From: Desulfovibrio sp. OH1186_COT-070
GTDB lineage: Bacteria; Desulfobacterota; Desulfovibrionia; Desulfovibrionales; Desulfovibrionaceae
Length of the DNA: 64,000 nucleotides
Assembly (NCBI RefSeq): GCF_003860215.1
Contig: NZ_RQYH01000002.1
Span: 62,001 to 126,000, forward strand
Direction: 5' to 3'
Shown: piece after piece, positions 48,466 through 59,000 of the stretch
How the letters are laid out: every line of letters begins with the position of its first letter
Numbering within the stretch: position 1 is the stretch's first letter
Position numbers and translations under genes: made by a program
The notes under the pieces: generated by a model
Told to the model about the DNA's origin: nothing
The model's database searches: none
What the model saw: only the letters and a program-made list of their open reading frames with translations

Positions 48466-49878
48466 TCAGGCGTCCTGCCCGCTCCTGCGGTCAGCCCCTT
48501 GCAGTTTGCGGAACACTGTGCTGCGGTTGATCTGAAAAAGAGCGGCCACCCTCTGCACGGAGCCGTGAACTTCAATGGCCTTGAGCAGGAAATCCCTTTC
48601 CAGTTCGGCCATGATCTCCTTGAGCGGACGACGTGCAGTGAGAATTTCCTCGGGGTAGCGTGCGGCGGACAAGCTGATTCCGGACAAATGCGCGGGCAGG
48701 TCACGCGGGGCAATGAGCGGGCCGGTATGGGTGATGACCAGACTGTGCACAAGGTTCTGCAGTTCACGCACGTTGCCCGGCCAGGAATACGCGGCCATCA
48801 TGTCCAGGGTAACGCCCATGAAGGCGATACTCTTGTGGTATTTGGCCGTGTATTGCCGCAAAAACCTTTCGGCAAGAACGCGCACATCCTCCGGCCGCTC
48901 GCGCAGCGGAGGAATGGTGACTGTGACCACATTGAGCCGATGGTACAAATCCCGCCGGAACGCCCCCTCCGCCACGCTTTGCGCCAGATCACGGTTGGTG
49001 GCGGCAATGACGCGCACGTCCACCTTGCGCGGGCTGGCCCCACCCACACGCATGATCTCTCCGTCCTGCAAAACGCGCAAAAGACGCGTTTGCATGGTAA
49101 GCGGCAGTTCGCCCACTTCGTCCAGAAAAATCGTACCGCCGTCGGCCATTTCAAAGTACCCGGCCTTCCCCTTGCTGGACGCTCCGGTAAAAGCGCCCGG
49201 CATGTAGCCGAACATCTCCGATTCTGTCAGCGCCTCGGCAATCCCCCCGCAGTCCACCTTGAGAAAAAGTTTTTCCCCGCGCGCGGAAAGGCTGTGGGTC
49301 AAGCGCGCGAAAACATCTTTTCCCGCCCCGGTTTCACCCAGAATCAGCACTGTGGCGTCCGTACCGGCGACCCTGTGCAACAGGGAAACCACATCGGCCA
49401 TGACCGGGCTGGCAAACGTCGGCTCGTCGCCCTTGTTGTTCTCCTGGGTAATGTAGACCAGCCTGTCGTTGATCTGGTCAAGGAGTTTGCACTGCTCCGT
49501 TACCTGATCCTGAAGGCTGGTCAGAAGGGTGATATCGCGGGCCAGGGTGACCACAAGGCAGAGAGTTCCCCCGGAGTCATAGACGGGAAAGCCCGTGAGC
49601 GCCAACCTTTTGCCGTTTTTCAGATTCTGGACATGGGTGACGGATTTTCCCGTGCGCACAATCTCGGGATTGAGGATATGGTCAAAAATCCCCTCCTCCA
49701 GCAGATCACGGACATTTCTGCCCTGCACATGCTCCTGCCTGAGTCCTGTAAGCTGCTCATACATGCGGTTGACGCGCAGGGTAACCCCAGCGGCATCGCT
49801 GATGAACACGCCATCGGGCAGGGCGTCGAGGATGCGCTCCACATGCAGCGCAAGAATGTCGGAATGTCTTGCGGCCAT
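48466..49878 (-). CDS. PAS-containing sigma54-dependent activator of the isethionate locus
   Basis: 470 residues from the ATG at 49878 (MAARHSD), with GGTGAA upstream; TTG at 49911 is less likely. A PAS domain at about 12-120 (LDALPDGVFISDAAG..., RDITLL) is the likely sensor. The AAA+ domain has Walker A GETGAGKD, the sigma54-contact loop GAFTGA, Walker B GGTIFLDEVGELP and the RRDLYHRLNVV motif. The C-terminal Fis-type helix-turn-helix is VQRVAALFQINRSTVFRKL. There is no receiver domain, so it is not a response regulator. It lies downstream of the activase and sulfite-lyase genes on the same strand. Activation of the divergent islA and dctP promoters is inferred from the sigma54 elements at 53943 and 53659. 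Confidence 0.9.
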   Translation of the reverse strand: MAARHSDILALHVERILDALPDGVFISDAAGVTLRVNRMYEQLTGLRQEHVQGRNVRDLLEEGIFDHILNPEIVRTGKSVTHVQNLKNGKRLALTGFPVYDSGGTLCLVVTLARDITLLTSLQDQVTEQCKLLDQINDRLVYITQENNKGDEPTFASPVMADVVSLLHRVAGTDATVLILGETGAGKDVFARLTHSLSARGEKLFLKVDCGGIAEALTESEMFGYMPGAFTGASSKGKAGYFEMADGGTIFLDEVGELPLTMQTRLLRVLQDGEIMRVGGASPRKVDVRVIAATNRDLAQSVAEGAFRRDLYHRLNVVTVTIPPLRERPEDVRVLAERFLRQYTAKYHKSIAFMGVTLDMMAAYSWPGNVRELQNLVHSLVITHTGPLIAPRDLPAHLSGISLSAARYPEEILTARRPLKEIMAELERDFLLKAIEVHGSVQRVAALFQINRSTVFRKLQGADRRSGQDA

Positions 49879-49956
49879 CACGTTCACCGGGAAAAAGGAG
49901 CCCGCCCGCAAATCCGCGCTTCTGACGGGGCAGCGACCGGGGCACCGGCCTCCCTG

Positions 49957-50898
49957 TCATCCGGGGATCTGCACGCGCTCGCCCAGAATATCCAGGGCAA
50001 CGCCCTGCAGGGCACGGAACAGATCCTTGCCCAGTTGCGCGTCTCCCAAGGGTGCTTCGCGCCCCAGAAAGTGATATTTTTGCGTTCCCAGCCGGTGGTA
50101 GGGCAGAAGCTCATACCTGATCCGCCCGAACGGCCTGACGAAATCCGCTATGGCTGCAATGGCCTCCGGCGTGTCGTTGACGCCGGGAATCACCGGCGTG
50201 CGGGCCAGGACGGGAACCTCCGGAAAATCATCGGCCAGAATACGAAAATTGTCCAGAATGCGGGCATTGGAACACCCGGTCTGCGCTTTGTGGACCGCGG
50301 CATCCATATGCTTGAGATCAAAAAGAACATGGTTCAGGCAGGAGGCAGCCTCACGCACAACGTCCGGTGCGACCATGCCGCAGGTTTCCACCGCGGTCTT
50401 GATGCGGCGCTTGCGGGCTTCGCGCAACAAGGCCAGGGCAAAGCTGCCCTGCAACAGGGGCTCGCCGCCGGAGAGGGTCAACCCTCCCCCGGAACGGGAA
50501 TAAAAGGCCATGTCCTGCTCCACCACCCGCAGCACTTCGTCCACGCTTTTTGGCTGGCCGTAGGCGAGCAGGCCCTGGGCCGGGCAGGCCTGCACACAGG
50601 GCAGGGAACATCCCGTGCAGTGGCTGCGGTCAATGGAAGGCTTTCCGTCACTTCCTTCCGCAATGGAGCCGTGAGGACAGGCAGGCAGGCAATGCCCGCA
50701 CTTGCCCAGCGAAAGACAGCGTCCGGCATTGTAGGCCAGTTCGGGAAAGCCGCTCTGCGATTCGGGATTGCTGCACCAGCGGCAGGCAAGACTGCATCCC
50801 TTGAGAAAAACAATGGTTCTGATGCCCGGCCCGTCGTGCACGGAATACTTCTGGATATTGAACACCATTCCCTGCTGCCGGGCATCTTCCTGTTCCAT
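49957..50898 (-). CDS. islB: Glycyl radical enzyme activase (isethionate sulfite-lyase activator)
   Basis: 313 residues from the ATG at 50898 with AGAGGAAAAG upstream; a TTG eight codons earlier is possible. The radical SAM motif CSLACRWC (CX3CX2C) is near residue 37, preceded by YSVHDGPGIRT, the hallmark of PFL-activase-type enzymes. Between about 55 and 110 two extra ferredoxin-like cysteine sets occur (CGHCLPAC and CTGCSLPCVQAC), as in activases of decarboxylase, lyase and dehydratase GREs. LTLSGGEPLLQ follows. It uses SAM to place the radical on Gly806 of the lyase encoded just upstream. A strong hairpin separates the two genes. Confidence 0.92.
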   Translation of the reverse strand: MEQEDARQQGMVFNIQKYSVHDGPGIRTIVFLKGCSLACRWCSNPESQSGFPELAYNAGRCLSLGKCGHCLPACPHGSIAEGSDGKPSIDRSHCTGCSLPCVQACPAQGLLAYGQPKSVDEVLRVVEQDMAFYSRSGGGLTLSGGEPLLQGSFALALLREARKRRIKTAVETCGMVAPDVVREAASCLNHVLFDLKHMDAAVHKAQTGCSNARILDNFRILADDFPEVPVLARTPVIPGVNDTPEAIAAIADFVRPFGRIRYELLPYHRLGTQKYHFLGREAPLGDAQLGKDLFRALQGVALDILGERVQIPG

Positions 50899-50919
50899 CT
50901 TCTTTTCCTCTGGAGTGTG

Positions 50920-50953
50920 CAAGAGGTGCAGGGCGCAGGCCCTGCACCTCTTG
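50920..50953 (-). terminator. Intergenic hairpin between the lyase and activase genes
   Basis: Perfect 15-bp arms CAAGAGGTGCAGGGC and GCCCTGCACCTCTTG with a GCAG loop, starting 7 bp after the lyase stop. It probably protects the lyase mRNA or partly stops transcription, so that the activase is made in smaller amounts. Confidence 0.65.
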
Positions 50954-50960
50954 TTGTGTA

Positions 50961-53456
50961 TTACATGACGTCGTGTTCCGTACGGGCGATGAGATCATTC
51001 TGCAGATCAGGCGACAGATCCACAAAATAGGCACTGTACCCGGCAATACGCACGATGAGGTTGCGGTATTTCCGGGGATCTTTCTGCGCGGCCAGCAGAA
51101 CGTCCTTGTTCAGCACATTGAACTGCACATGCCAGAGTTTGAGATCGCAGAAGGTGCGGATGAAGGAAACCAGCTTTTCCGTGCCCTGTTCCCCTTCCAC
51201 ACATTTGGGCGTGAACTTGATGTTCAGCATGCGGGCGGCGCGGTCACGCATGCCCATGTTTTTGGTATTGTGATTGGACAGCAGCACCGCCGTGGGACCG
51301 TTGACATCGGCACCGTGCGAAGCGGACGAACCGTCAGACAGGGGAAAACCGCTCACGCGCCCGTTGGGCGTGGCCGAAACCACCTTTCCAAACGGCACAT
51401 GAGAGGTAAAGGGCACATAACGCACATCATTGTGCATGCCCAGATCGCTCATGGCGTACTTGTTGCCATATTCCACGGACAATCTGTCGATCTCGCGGCC
51501 AATGGCATCGGCATACGGATCATTGTTTCCGTAGCAGGGCGCGGAGCGCAACAGGGCCTGCACGTCCTCATAGCCTTCAAAATCGGCATCAATGGCGGCA
51601 AGCAACCTGTCCATGCTCAGCCTTTTCTCCTCAAAAACCAGCTTTTTTACTGCTGCCAGAGAATCCACCACCGTACCAAAGCCCATATACTCGAAATATC
51701 CAAGATTGATACCTTCGGGAATCTGCTCCTGATGCAGGTCAATGCAGTGCTTCATGCACAGATCGTGCATGGCGGATCCCATGGGCTGGGCAAAATGCCC
51801 GGCGCGCAGCTTGTTGATGAGGTACTGCTGGGTAAAGGCCGTCTTGAGAAAAAGCATGTGCTGGCGCACGTATGCATTCCAGAATTCGTCCCAGGTTGTG
51901 AACGTGCGGGGGTCGCCGGTTTCCACGCCGAGCAGTTCGTCGCCGTATTTCTTCATGCGTCCGTTGCGCAAAACCATTTCCACGGCAGCGGCGAAATTGA
52001 TGTAGGCGCCGCCCGACGTATAGGTATCGCGGTTGGGCATACGGGCTTCGGTGCAGCCGGAAACCGCGTAGTCCAGCGCCTCCTCGAAGGTGGCACCCTT
52101 GGAAACATAGAGAGGCACGACCTCCTCGTCGTTGATGAGCTTGGGAAAGCCCGATCCGTACTTGATGGTTTCGGCAACTTCCCAGAGGTAGCGTTCCGGC
52201 GCGCGGGAATGGATGCGGGCCGCCAGATCGGGATAGTGCAGAGGAAATTCCCGCTTGGACTTGAGGATGAGATAGGTCAGATCATTGGCCGCATCGCGTC
52301 CGTCAGGGGTCTGTCCGCCCACGGTTACTGCCTCCCAGTGGGCATAACCTTCGTTGAAAGCTCCCCCCGTGGGAGAAATGTACATGTCAATGAACTCGGC
52401 CATGCCCACCCACATGCACTCCAGAAGCTCCATGGCCTGAGCTTCGGTGATCTTGCCCGCAGCCCGGTCCTGGCTGTAGTAGGCATAAAAATACTGATCC
52501 ATCCTGCCGTTGGAAATGGTTGTGCCGGTTTTCTGCTCAAGGCGCGAAAACATCTGCGTAAACCACTGGCTTTGGCAGGCTTCCCAGAAATCACGGGCTG
52601 GTTCCCCCGGCACACGCTCGGCGTTGTCTGCCATGCGCAAAAGCTCGGCTTTGCGCACGGGGTCGGCTTCTTTCTGCGCCTTTTCACGGGCAAGCTCCGC
52701 ATGACGTCGCGCCCAAAGCACAATGGCCTCACACACAATGACCACAGCCTCAAGAAAGGGGCGCTTTTCGCGGTCATCCCTGGCGCTCAAGGGATCAAGG
52801 GCCGCCAGCCTTTCCCGGGCTTCCCTCCTGATGTCATTGAATCCGCGCCTGAGAACCTTTTCGTAGTCGTGTACCCACTGGATGGACGAACGGAATGAAG
52901 ACGTTTCGTTGACAATAAAGCGGGAAACAAGGCCCTGCGGGTCATCGTAGGTCAGCTTGTGGACTTCGGGCGGCAAGGCCGCATTGAGGGCTTCATGATA
53001 TGTTTTTCCTTTCCAGTAGGGGGCGATTTCTTCCACGACACGCCTGGCGTCCTCGGGGGTGATGGTGGCCGGAGAGGTTTCGCGTGTGGGCAGATCGCGC
53101 ACGGCAATATCCAGAAAATCTCCGTCCAGTTCGGGATACAGGATGCCGTAACGACCATCGCATCCGGCACGCCCCAGCAAAAGCTGGCCGTCCTGCACAT
53201 GGACAGTAATGTTTTTGGCAATGTGCATGAGCGCCTTGGCCCAGCGCAGAACCAGCGGCTGCCCCTCGGTTTCGCGCATGGATTGGGTGAAGTACAGCGC
53301 CCGTTCAATATCAATGCGCGGTTTCTGCCCTTCAAAACGTTCCAGCAGGGCAAACACGCGGGAATGGCTTTTGCGGAATCTGTCTTCTCTGCCTTCCATC
53401 TGCTCCTGCAGGCGCTGTTCCTGGGGGGAACGGCATTCACAACTGACTGTATTCAT
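50961..53456 (-). CDS. islA: Isethionate sulfite-lyase, glycyl radical enzyme
   Basis: 831 residues from the ATG at 53456 (MNTVSCEC) with CAGGAG upstream; an open frame further upstream has no role. A glycyl radical enzyme that splits isethionate into acetaldehyde and sulfite. The radical loop is [10 protein letters not shown] (Gly806). The thiyl Cys468 and base Glu470 lie in SGCTEARM, and Arg189 and Gln193 in FRSSIQW. These positions fall at the numbers reported for the characterised Bilophila/Desulfovibrio enzyme, and VSATPNGR supplies the third sulfonate contact. This argues against pyruvate formate-lyase, CutC and glycerol dehydratase. A closely related dihydroxypropanesulfonate lyase (HpsG) is the main alternative. 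Sulfite released would feed dissimilatory sulfite reduction. Cytoplasmic; the locus also encodes activase, regulator and TRAP transporter. Confidence 0.88.
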   Translation of the reverse strand: MNTVSCECRSPQEQRLQEQMEGREDRFRKSHSRVFALLERFEGQKPRIDIERALYFTQSMRETEGQPLVLRWAKALMHIAKNITVHVQDGQLLLGRAGCDGRYGILYPELDGDFLDIAVRDLPTRETSPATITPEDARRVVEEIAPYWKGKTYHEALNAALPPEVHKLTYDDPQGLVSRFIVNETSSFRSSIQWVHDYEKVLRRGFNDIRREARERLAALDPLSARDDREKRPFLEAVVIVCEAIVLWARRHAELAREKAQKEADPVRKAELLRMADNAERVPGEPARDFWEACQSQWFTQMFSRLEQKTGTTISNGRMDQYFYAYYSQDRAAGKITEAQAMELLECMWVGMAEFIDMYISPTGGAFNEGYAHWEAVTVGGQTPDGRDAANDLTYLILKSKREFPLHYPDLAARIHSRAPERYLWEVAETIKYGSGFPKLINDEEVVPLYVSKGATFEEALDYAVSGCTEARMPNRDTYTSGGAYINFAAAVEMVLRNGRMKKYGDELLGVETGDPRTFTTWDEFWNAYVRQHMLFLKTAFTQQYLINKLRAGHFAQPMGSAMHDLCMKHCIDLHQEQIPEGINLGYFEYMGFGTVVDSLAAVKKLVFEEKRLSMDRLLAAIDADFEGYEDVQALLRSAPCYGNNDPYADAIGREIDRLSVEYGNKYAMSDLGMHNDVRYVPFTSHVPFGKVVSATPNGRVSGFPLSDGSSASHGADVNGPTAVLLSNHNTKNMGMRDRAARMLNIKFTPKCVEGEQGTEKLVSFIRTFCDLKLWHVQFNVLNKDVLLAAQKDPRKYRNLIVRIAGYSAYFVDLSPDLQNDLIARTEHDVM

Positions 53457-53658
53457 AACGCGACTCCTGAGGTACTTTGTGTTTGTACGCACGAAAACCA
53501 TAACAAGGATACCGGGCAAACTACCGGAAAGCATGCCTTGCGGCCGCTCTGACCAGTGCATGGGATATGCCAATTTTCTATCCCGCTGAATTACTGTCCT
53601 TTTTTCAAGAGGTCGTTCTTTTTTTTCACAAGGCCGGAAAGAAAACTTTCGCTGTGGC

Positions 53659-53672
53659 GCAAATTTGCACCA
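53659..53672 (-). promoter_or_regulatory. Sigma54-like promoter candidate for islA
   Basis: The minus strand reads TGGTGCAAATTTGC, with GG at 53671-53670 and GC at 53660-53659. The -24/-12 spacing is one base shorter than canonical, so this is a weak candidate. It would give a leader of about 190 nt before islA. Confidence 0.3.
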
Positions 53673-53740
53673 GACAGGAATATTTCCTGGCTCATGGGCG
53701 GAAGAATCCGACGCAAAATTGCGACTTTTCTCAATTTTCC

Positions 53741-53759
53741 TGTTGCAAATACTGTAACA
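53741..53759. promoter_or_regulatory. Dyad, candidate enhancer site for the sigma54 activator
   Basis: TGTTGCAAATACTGTAACA has 7-bp arms with one mismatch (TGTTGCA/TGTAACA). It lies about 70 bp upstream of the islA candidate promoter and about 185 bp upstream of the dctP promoter, suitable for one activator site serving both. The rest of 53457-54026 is AT-rich and shows no gene. Confidence 0.45.
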
Positions 53760-53774
53760 TTCCAAAATATATAG

Positions 53775-55028
<1,254 letters not shown>

Positions 55029-55033
55029 ATGAC

Positions 55034-55071
55034 GCAGGGGGCCTGAACCGTGTCCGGTTCAGGCCCCCTGC
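55034..55071 (+). terminator. Intergenic hairpin between dctP and dctQM
   Basis: Perfect 16-bp arms GCAGGGGGCCTGAACC and GGTTCAGGCCCCCTGC with a 6-nt loop, 5 bp after the dctP stop and 21 bp before dctQM. It probably causes the usual excess of binding protein over membrane subunits. Confidence 0.7.
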
Positions 55072-55092
55072 TGCAAGGACGTGGGGGGACGT

Positions 55093-56952
55093 ATGGAAGG
55101 CGCAAGGCAAAAAACGGGTCTGCTCCACTGGCTGGACAAAAACTTTGAAAATATTTTCATGGTGTCCGGCCTGTTGAGCATCATCCTTTTCATAAGCTGG
55201 CAGGTCGTCTACCGCTATATCATCACAAAATTCATTGACCGTGCGGGAGCCGCCGTCTGGACGGAAGAACTTGCACGCTACATCTTTATCTGGATTTCCT
55301 ATCTGGCCCTGTGCGTGACCATCAGAAAACGCTCTTCCATCAGGGTGGATATCCTGTATGACAAGATGCCGGAACGCTGGCAGCAGATCAGCTGGATCGT
55401 GGTGGAAAGCCTCTTTCTGGCCCTCACGGCTGTCATTGCCTTTTTCGGCTGGGGGCAGATCGAACGCCTGATGCGCTTTCCCCAGTACACGACGGCCATG
55501 GGCCTTCCCTATCTGATCCCCTATCTTGTCCTGCCCTGCGGCTTCGGCCTGATGTGCCTGCGCCTTCTGCAGTCCCTGACGGCCCAGATGCAAAAATGCG
55601 GTATCCACGACTCGCTTGCGGGATTCACTTTCGCAGCTCTGATTGTCTCGCCCTGTTTTCTCCTTGACTATATCGAGCCGCTCACGGCTCTTTTCGGCTA
55701 TTTTGCCGTCCTGTGCCTCGTGGGCGTGCCCATCGCCATCAGTCTGGGGCTGTCTACCCTGGCGACCATCATCAGCGCCGACACCCTGCCCATCGAATAC
55801 ATGGCACAAGTGTCTTTCACCTCCATCGACAGTTTCCCCATCATGGCCATTCCCTTTTTCATCGCGGCAGGCGTATTCATGGGCGCGGGCGGCCTCTCGC
55901 GCCGCCTGCTCAGACTGGCCGATGAAATTGTCGGCGGACTGTACGGCGGCATGGGCCTTACGGCCATTGTGACCTGCATGTTCTTTGGCGCCATCAGCGG
56001 CTCCGGCCCGGCAACGGTTGCCGCCATCGGGGCACTGACCATACCGGCCATGATCGAAAGAGGCTACGACAGGTTTTTCTCCGCCGCTCTGGTGGCCGCC
56101 GCAGGCTGCGTGGGCGTCATGATTCCGCCGAGCAACCCCTTTGTGGTCTACGGAGTGTCGGCCCAGGTTTCCATCGGAAACCTTTTCATCAGCGGCATCG
56201 TGCCCGGTGTCATGACCGGACTCGTGCTCATGGGCTATTGCTACTTCTACTCCCGCAGCCGGGGCTGGCGGGGAGAAAGCAAGGACCGTACCGTGCACAG
56301 CCTGTTCAGGGCCGGATGGGAGGCCAAGTGGGCGCTCATGGTGCCCGTCATCGTGCTGGGCGGCATTTACGGCGGCGTCATGACGCCCACCGAAGCGGCT
56401 GCCATTGCCGCCCTCTACGGCCTTGTCTGCGGAACTCTTCTCTACCGTGAAATGGATCTCAAGGCCGTTGTCAACTCCTGCGCGGAAGCGTGCGAAACGT
56501 CCTCGGTCATCATTGTGCTCATGGCCATGGCAACCCTGTTCGGCAACATCATGACCATTGAGGACGTGCCCGGTTCCATTGCCAGAGCCATCCTCAGCCT
56601 TACGGAAAGCAAAATTGTCGTCCTGCTGCTCATCAACGCCCTGCTCCTCATTGTGGGCACATTCATGGAAGCCTTGGCCGCCATCGTCATCCTGACGCCC
56701 ATCCTGCTGCCCGTGGTCACCGGCGTTGGCGTTTCTCCCCTGCACTTCGGCGTTATTATCGTGGTCAACCTGGCCATAGGCTTCATCACACCGCCGGTGG
56801 GGGTCAACCTCTTTGTGGCCAGCGGCGTGGCCAAGGCAAAGCTGGAAAAAGTCGCAGGCATGGTGCTGCCCATGATCGGCCTGATGCTCATCGTGCTTCT
56901 GGTCTGCACCTATCTGCCGGAAGTGCCGTTATACCTGGTGAGCGGAAAATAA
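55093..56952 (+). CDS. dctM: Fused TRAP transporter membrane protein DctQ-DctM
   Basis: 619 residues from the ATG at 55093, with GGGGGG upstream. The first 165 residues are a DctQ-type four-helix subunit (WTEELARYIFIW motif). The remainder is a DctM subunit with about 12 further helices, with the typical GVPIAISLGLSTLATI, FFGAISGSGPATVAAIG, MIPPSNPFVVYG and MTPTEAAAIAALYGL segments. Together with DctP it forms a Na+-coupled importer in the inner membrane. Fusion of the two subunits is common in this family. It ends 36 bp before the amidohydrolase. Confidence 0.93.
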   Translation: MEGARQKTGLLHWLDKNFENIFMVSGLLSIILFISWQVVYRYIITKFIDRAGAAVWTEELARYIFIWISYLALCVTIRKRSSIRVDILYDKMPERWQQISWIVVESLFLALTAVIAFFGWGQIERLMRFPQYTTAMGLPYLIPYLVLPCGFGLMCLRLLQSLTAQMQKCGIHDSLAGFTFAALIVSPCFLLDYIEPLTALFGYFAVLCLVGVPIAISLGLSTLATIISADTLPIEYMAQVSFTSIDSFPIMAIPFFIAAGVFMGAGGLSRRLLRLADEIVGGLYGGMGLTAIVTCMFFGAISGSGPATVAAIGALTIPAMIERGYDRFFSAALVAAAGCVGVMIPPSNPFVVYGVSAQVSIGNLFISGIVPGVMTGLVLMGYCYFYSRSRGWRGESKDRTVHSLFRAGWEAKWALMVPVIVLGGIYGGVMTPTEAAAIAALYGLVCGTLLYREMDLKAVVNSCAEACETSSVIIVLMAMATLFGNIMTIEDVPGSIARAILSLTESKIVVLLLINALLLIVGTFMEALAAIVILTPILLPVVTGVGVSPLHFGVIIVVNLAIGFITPPVGVNLFVASGVAKAKLEKVAGMVLPMIGLMLIVLLVCTYLPEVPLYLVSGK

Positions 56953-56988
56953 ACCGGACGAAGCCCGTCCGCATCCAGAGAAAAACAC

Positions 56989-57822
56989 ATGAAAATCATC
57001 GATTTCCGATTTCGTCCCAATACACCGGAAATTCTTGACGGCATCAAAAAAAGCTCCATGTTCAAAGCGGCCTGCAAGGCTATCGGTTTTGATGCGCGCA
57101 AACCCCAGGCACTGGAAGATATTGTGAAAAATCTTGACGAACTGGGGGTGGAAACAGGCGTCATCACCGGGCGGGACTGTGAAACAACCTACGGTTCCCC
57201 TTCCAACAACCCGAGCGTGCTGTCCTTCTGCCGCGCCTTCCCCGGAAAATTCGCGGGCTTCTGGGGCATTGATCCGCACAAGAAAATGGCGGCAGTGCGG
57301 GAAATTGTCCACGCTGTCACCGAATACGGCATGAAGGGCATCGCCGTTGATCCCTATCTGGCGCACATTCCCGCTTCTGAAGCCCGCTTTTACCCCCTCT
57401 ACGCCAAATGCTGCGAGCTTGACGTCCCTGTTTTCATCACCATGGCCCCGCCGCCACAGGTACCCGGAGCCATTCTGGAGTACGCCGACCCCCGCGATGT
57501 GGACAAGGTAGCCAGAGATTTTCCGGAACTGACCCTGATCATGAGTCACGGCGGCTATCCCTTTGTCAGTGAAGCCGTCCATGTCTGCCAGCGCAACGCC
57601 AATGTGTACATGGATATCTCGGAATACGAGCGCGCACCCATGGCGGAGGTGTATGTGCAGGCCATGAACGACAGTATCGGCGACAAGGTGCTCTTTGCCA
57701 GCGCACACCCCTTTGTGGAACTGACCGATGCCCTGGCGGCCTACGCGGCCTTTCCTCTCGGCGAAGAAGTGCGCCGCAAGGTCATGTACGAAAATGCCCG
57801 CCGGATACTGAAAATGGCCTGA
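56989..57822 (+). CDS. Amidohydrolase-family (TIM-barrel, metal-dependent) protein
   Basis: 277 residues. MKIIDFRFRPNTPE replaces the usual HxH-type beginning (here RFR instead of HxH), GIAVDPYLAHIP, a TLIMSHGG with the His-containing strand near residue 185, YMDISEY, and a late KVLFASAHPF. This is the amidohydrolase_2 group, which includes decarboxylases and lactonases. Altered N-terminal ligands leave the metal site uncertain. It is last in the TRAP operon. Isethionate breakdown as known does not need such an enzyme; acetaldehyde would be handled by a dehydrogenase that is not present here. Its true substrate is unknown. Confidence 0.75.
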   Translation: MKIIDFRFRPNTPEILDGIKKSSMFKAACKAIGFDARKPQALEDIVKNLDELGVETGVITGRDCETTYGSPSNNPSVLSFCRAFPGKFAGFWGIDPHKKMAAVREIVHAVTEYGMKGIAVDPYLAHIPASEARFYPLYAKCCELDVPVFITMAPPPQVPGAILEYADPRDVDKVARDFPELTLIMSHGGYPFVSEAVHVCQRNANVYMDISEYERAPMAEVYVQAMNDSIGDKVLFASAHPFVELTDALAAYAAFPLGEEVRRKVMYENARRILKMA

Positions 57823-57899
57823 GCCGGACGTAAAATTCCGGTTTTGAAACGCCCTGTTTTTTCCGGATGCGGCGTTTTCTGTCTTCCCTGAAGCGCCCA

Positions 57900-57944
57900 T
57901 TGATCAGAAAGCCCCGTGCGGACCGCACGGGACTTTCTGATCAA
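57900..57944. terminator. Large inverted repeat between convergent operons
   Basis: A 45-bp dyad with 22-bp arms and a single mismatch: TTGATCAGAAAG and CCCGTGCGG, centre A at 57922, then CCGCACGGG and CTTTCTGATCAA. It lies between the stops of the amidohydrolase (57822) and cooF (58068), and can act on both strands. The remaining 57823-58067 sequence shows no gene. Confidence 0.75.
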
Positions 57945-58067
57945 TGACAAACTCCGCTTTGCGGAGGCTGCCCCAGCCGCAAAAGGGCTTGACCACACCG
58001 CGTCCTGCCCGCGGTTTTCGCGAGCAGACTCAGACAGCACACCGGGCCAGTGCCCGGCGTGAGGGCA

Positions 58068-59000
58068 TCAACCCTTCTTTTTGTCGGACGCGCTTTTTTC
58101 CTTTGCGGTTGCCGGTTTTTTCCTTGCGGCAGGCGCAGGAGCGGCCTCTGCAGGATTTTCCGCGGCGGCTTTTGCTTCGGCTTTCGGCTCTTCCTTTGCC
58201 AAAGCCTTTTCCTGCGCTTTTTCCGCGGGCGGAGGAGAGTCCGGCCCGGAAACCGCCGGGGGAGCCACAATTTTTTCCGCAGGGGGCCGGGCCTCGCGCT
58301 CCGCAGGAGGCGGAGAGTTTTTCTCCGCAGGGAGATCCGGAGCCTTGACCGCCGGCGCGGCGACAGCTTCGCCGCCTCTTTCCAGCGCAGCCGGAGCAGG
58401 AGCCTCCGCCCTGGCGGGGGCTGCCTCTGCTTGCGGTGCGTCCGCCGCCTTGGGCACGGCCTTTTTCTCCGGCTTGGGAGCCTCCACCACAGTGCCGTCC
58501 GCCAGCACAAGAGAAAGGGCGTGCGCCGGGCAGGCTTCCATGCAGGCCGTAATGCGCTTGCCGCTTTCCATACGCCAGGCACGGCACATGTCGCAACGCA
58601 CGGCAACCTCGCGCCTGGCGCGCTGGGCCAGGGTTTCTCCTTCGTTGCCGTCCACAGAAGGCATGCCGATGGTTTCCATGGTGATGGTTCCATACGGGCA
58701 GGCCGCCATGCACATTTTGCAGGCAACGCAGTACTGGACGCGCATGATGATGCGCCCCTGCTCGTCCTGCTGCAAGGCCCCCGTGGGGCAGACGCTGACG
58801 CAGGGCGCATGGGGGCACTGGTGACAGCGCACCGTGGTTTTGAAACCGTCGGCTTTCACCACCTGAACGCGCGCCACCAGTTCGTCGCGATGCTTCATGG
58901 CTTCCTTGAAGCTCATGCCGTGGTGCGAAGCAATACAGGCGATTTCACAACGGCGGCATGCACGGCATTTGTCGGGTACAACCTGAATGTGTTCAGTCAT
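58068..59000 (-). CDS. cooF: CooF-type four-cluster ferredoxin with long low-complexity tail
   Basis: 310 residues. The first 175 carry cysteine sets CRACRRCEIAC, CHQCPHAPCVSVC, CVACKMCMAAC and CDMC...CMEAC, enough for four [4Fe-4S] clusters, as in CooF/HycB electron-transfer subunits. Residues about 176-310 are almost only Ala, Pro, Glu and Lys with no predicted fold, ending KKKG. This tail is absent from typical CooF (about 190-210 residues). It is last in the Coo operon and overlaps hypA by 8 bp. CooF normally links CO dehydrogenase to the hydrogenase; no CO dehydrogenase gene is in the window. Confidence 0.9.
   Translation of the reverse strand: MTEHIQVVPDKCRACRRCEIACIASHHGMSFKEAMKHRDELVARVQVVKADGFKTTVRCHQCPHAPCVSVCPTGALQQDEQGRIIMRVQYCVACKMCMAACPYGTITMETIGMPSVDGNEGETLAQRARREVAVRCDMCRAWRMESGKRITACMEACPAHALSLVLADGTVVEAPKPEKKAVPKAADAPQAEAAPARAEAPAPAALERGGEAVAAPAVKAPDLPAEKNSPPPAEREARPPAEKIVAPPAVSGPDSPPPAEKAQEKALAKEEPKAEAKAAAENPAEAAPAPAARKKPATAKEKSASDKKKG

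Noticed and set aside
52958-53552. Plus-strand open frame upstream and inside islA
   Set aside because: Antisense to the lyase N-terminus; no ribosome site and no recognisable protein.
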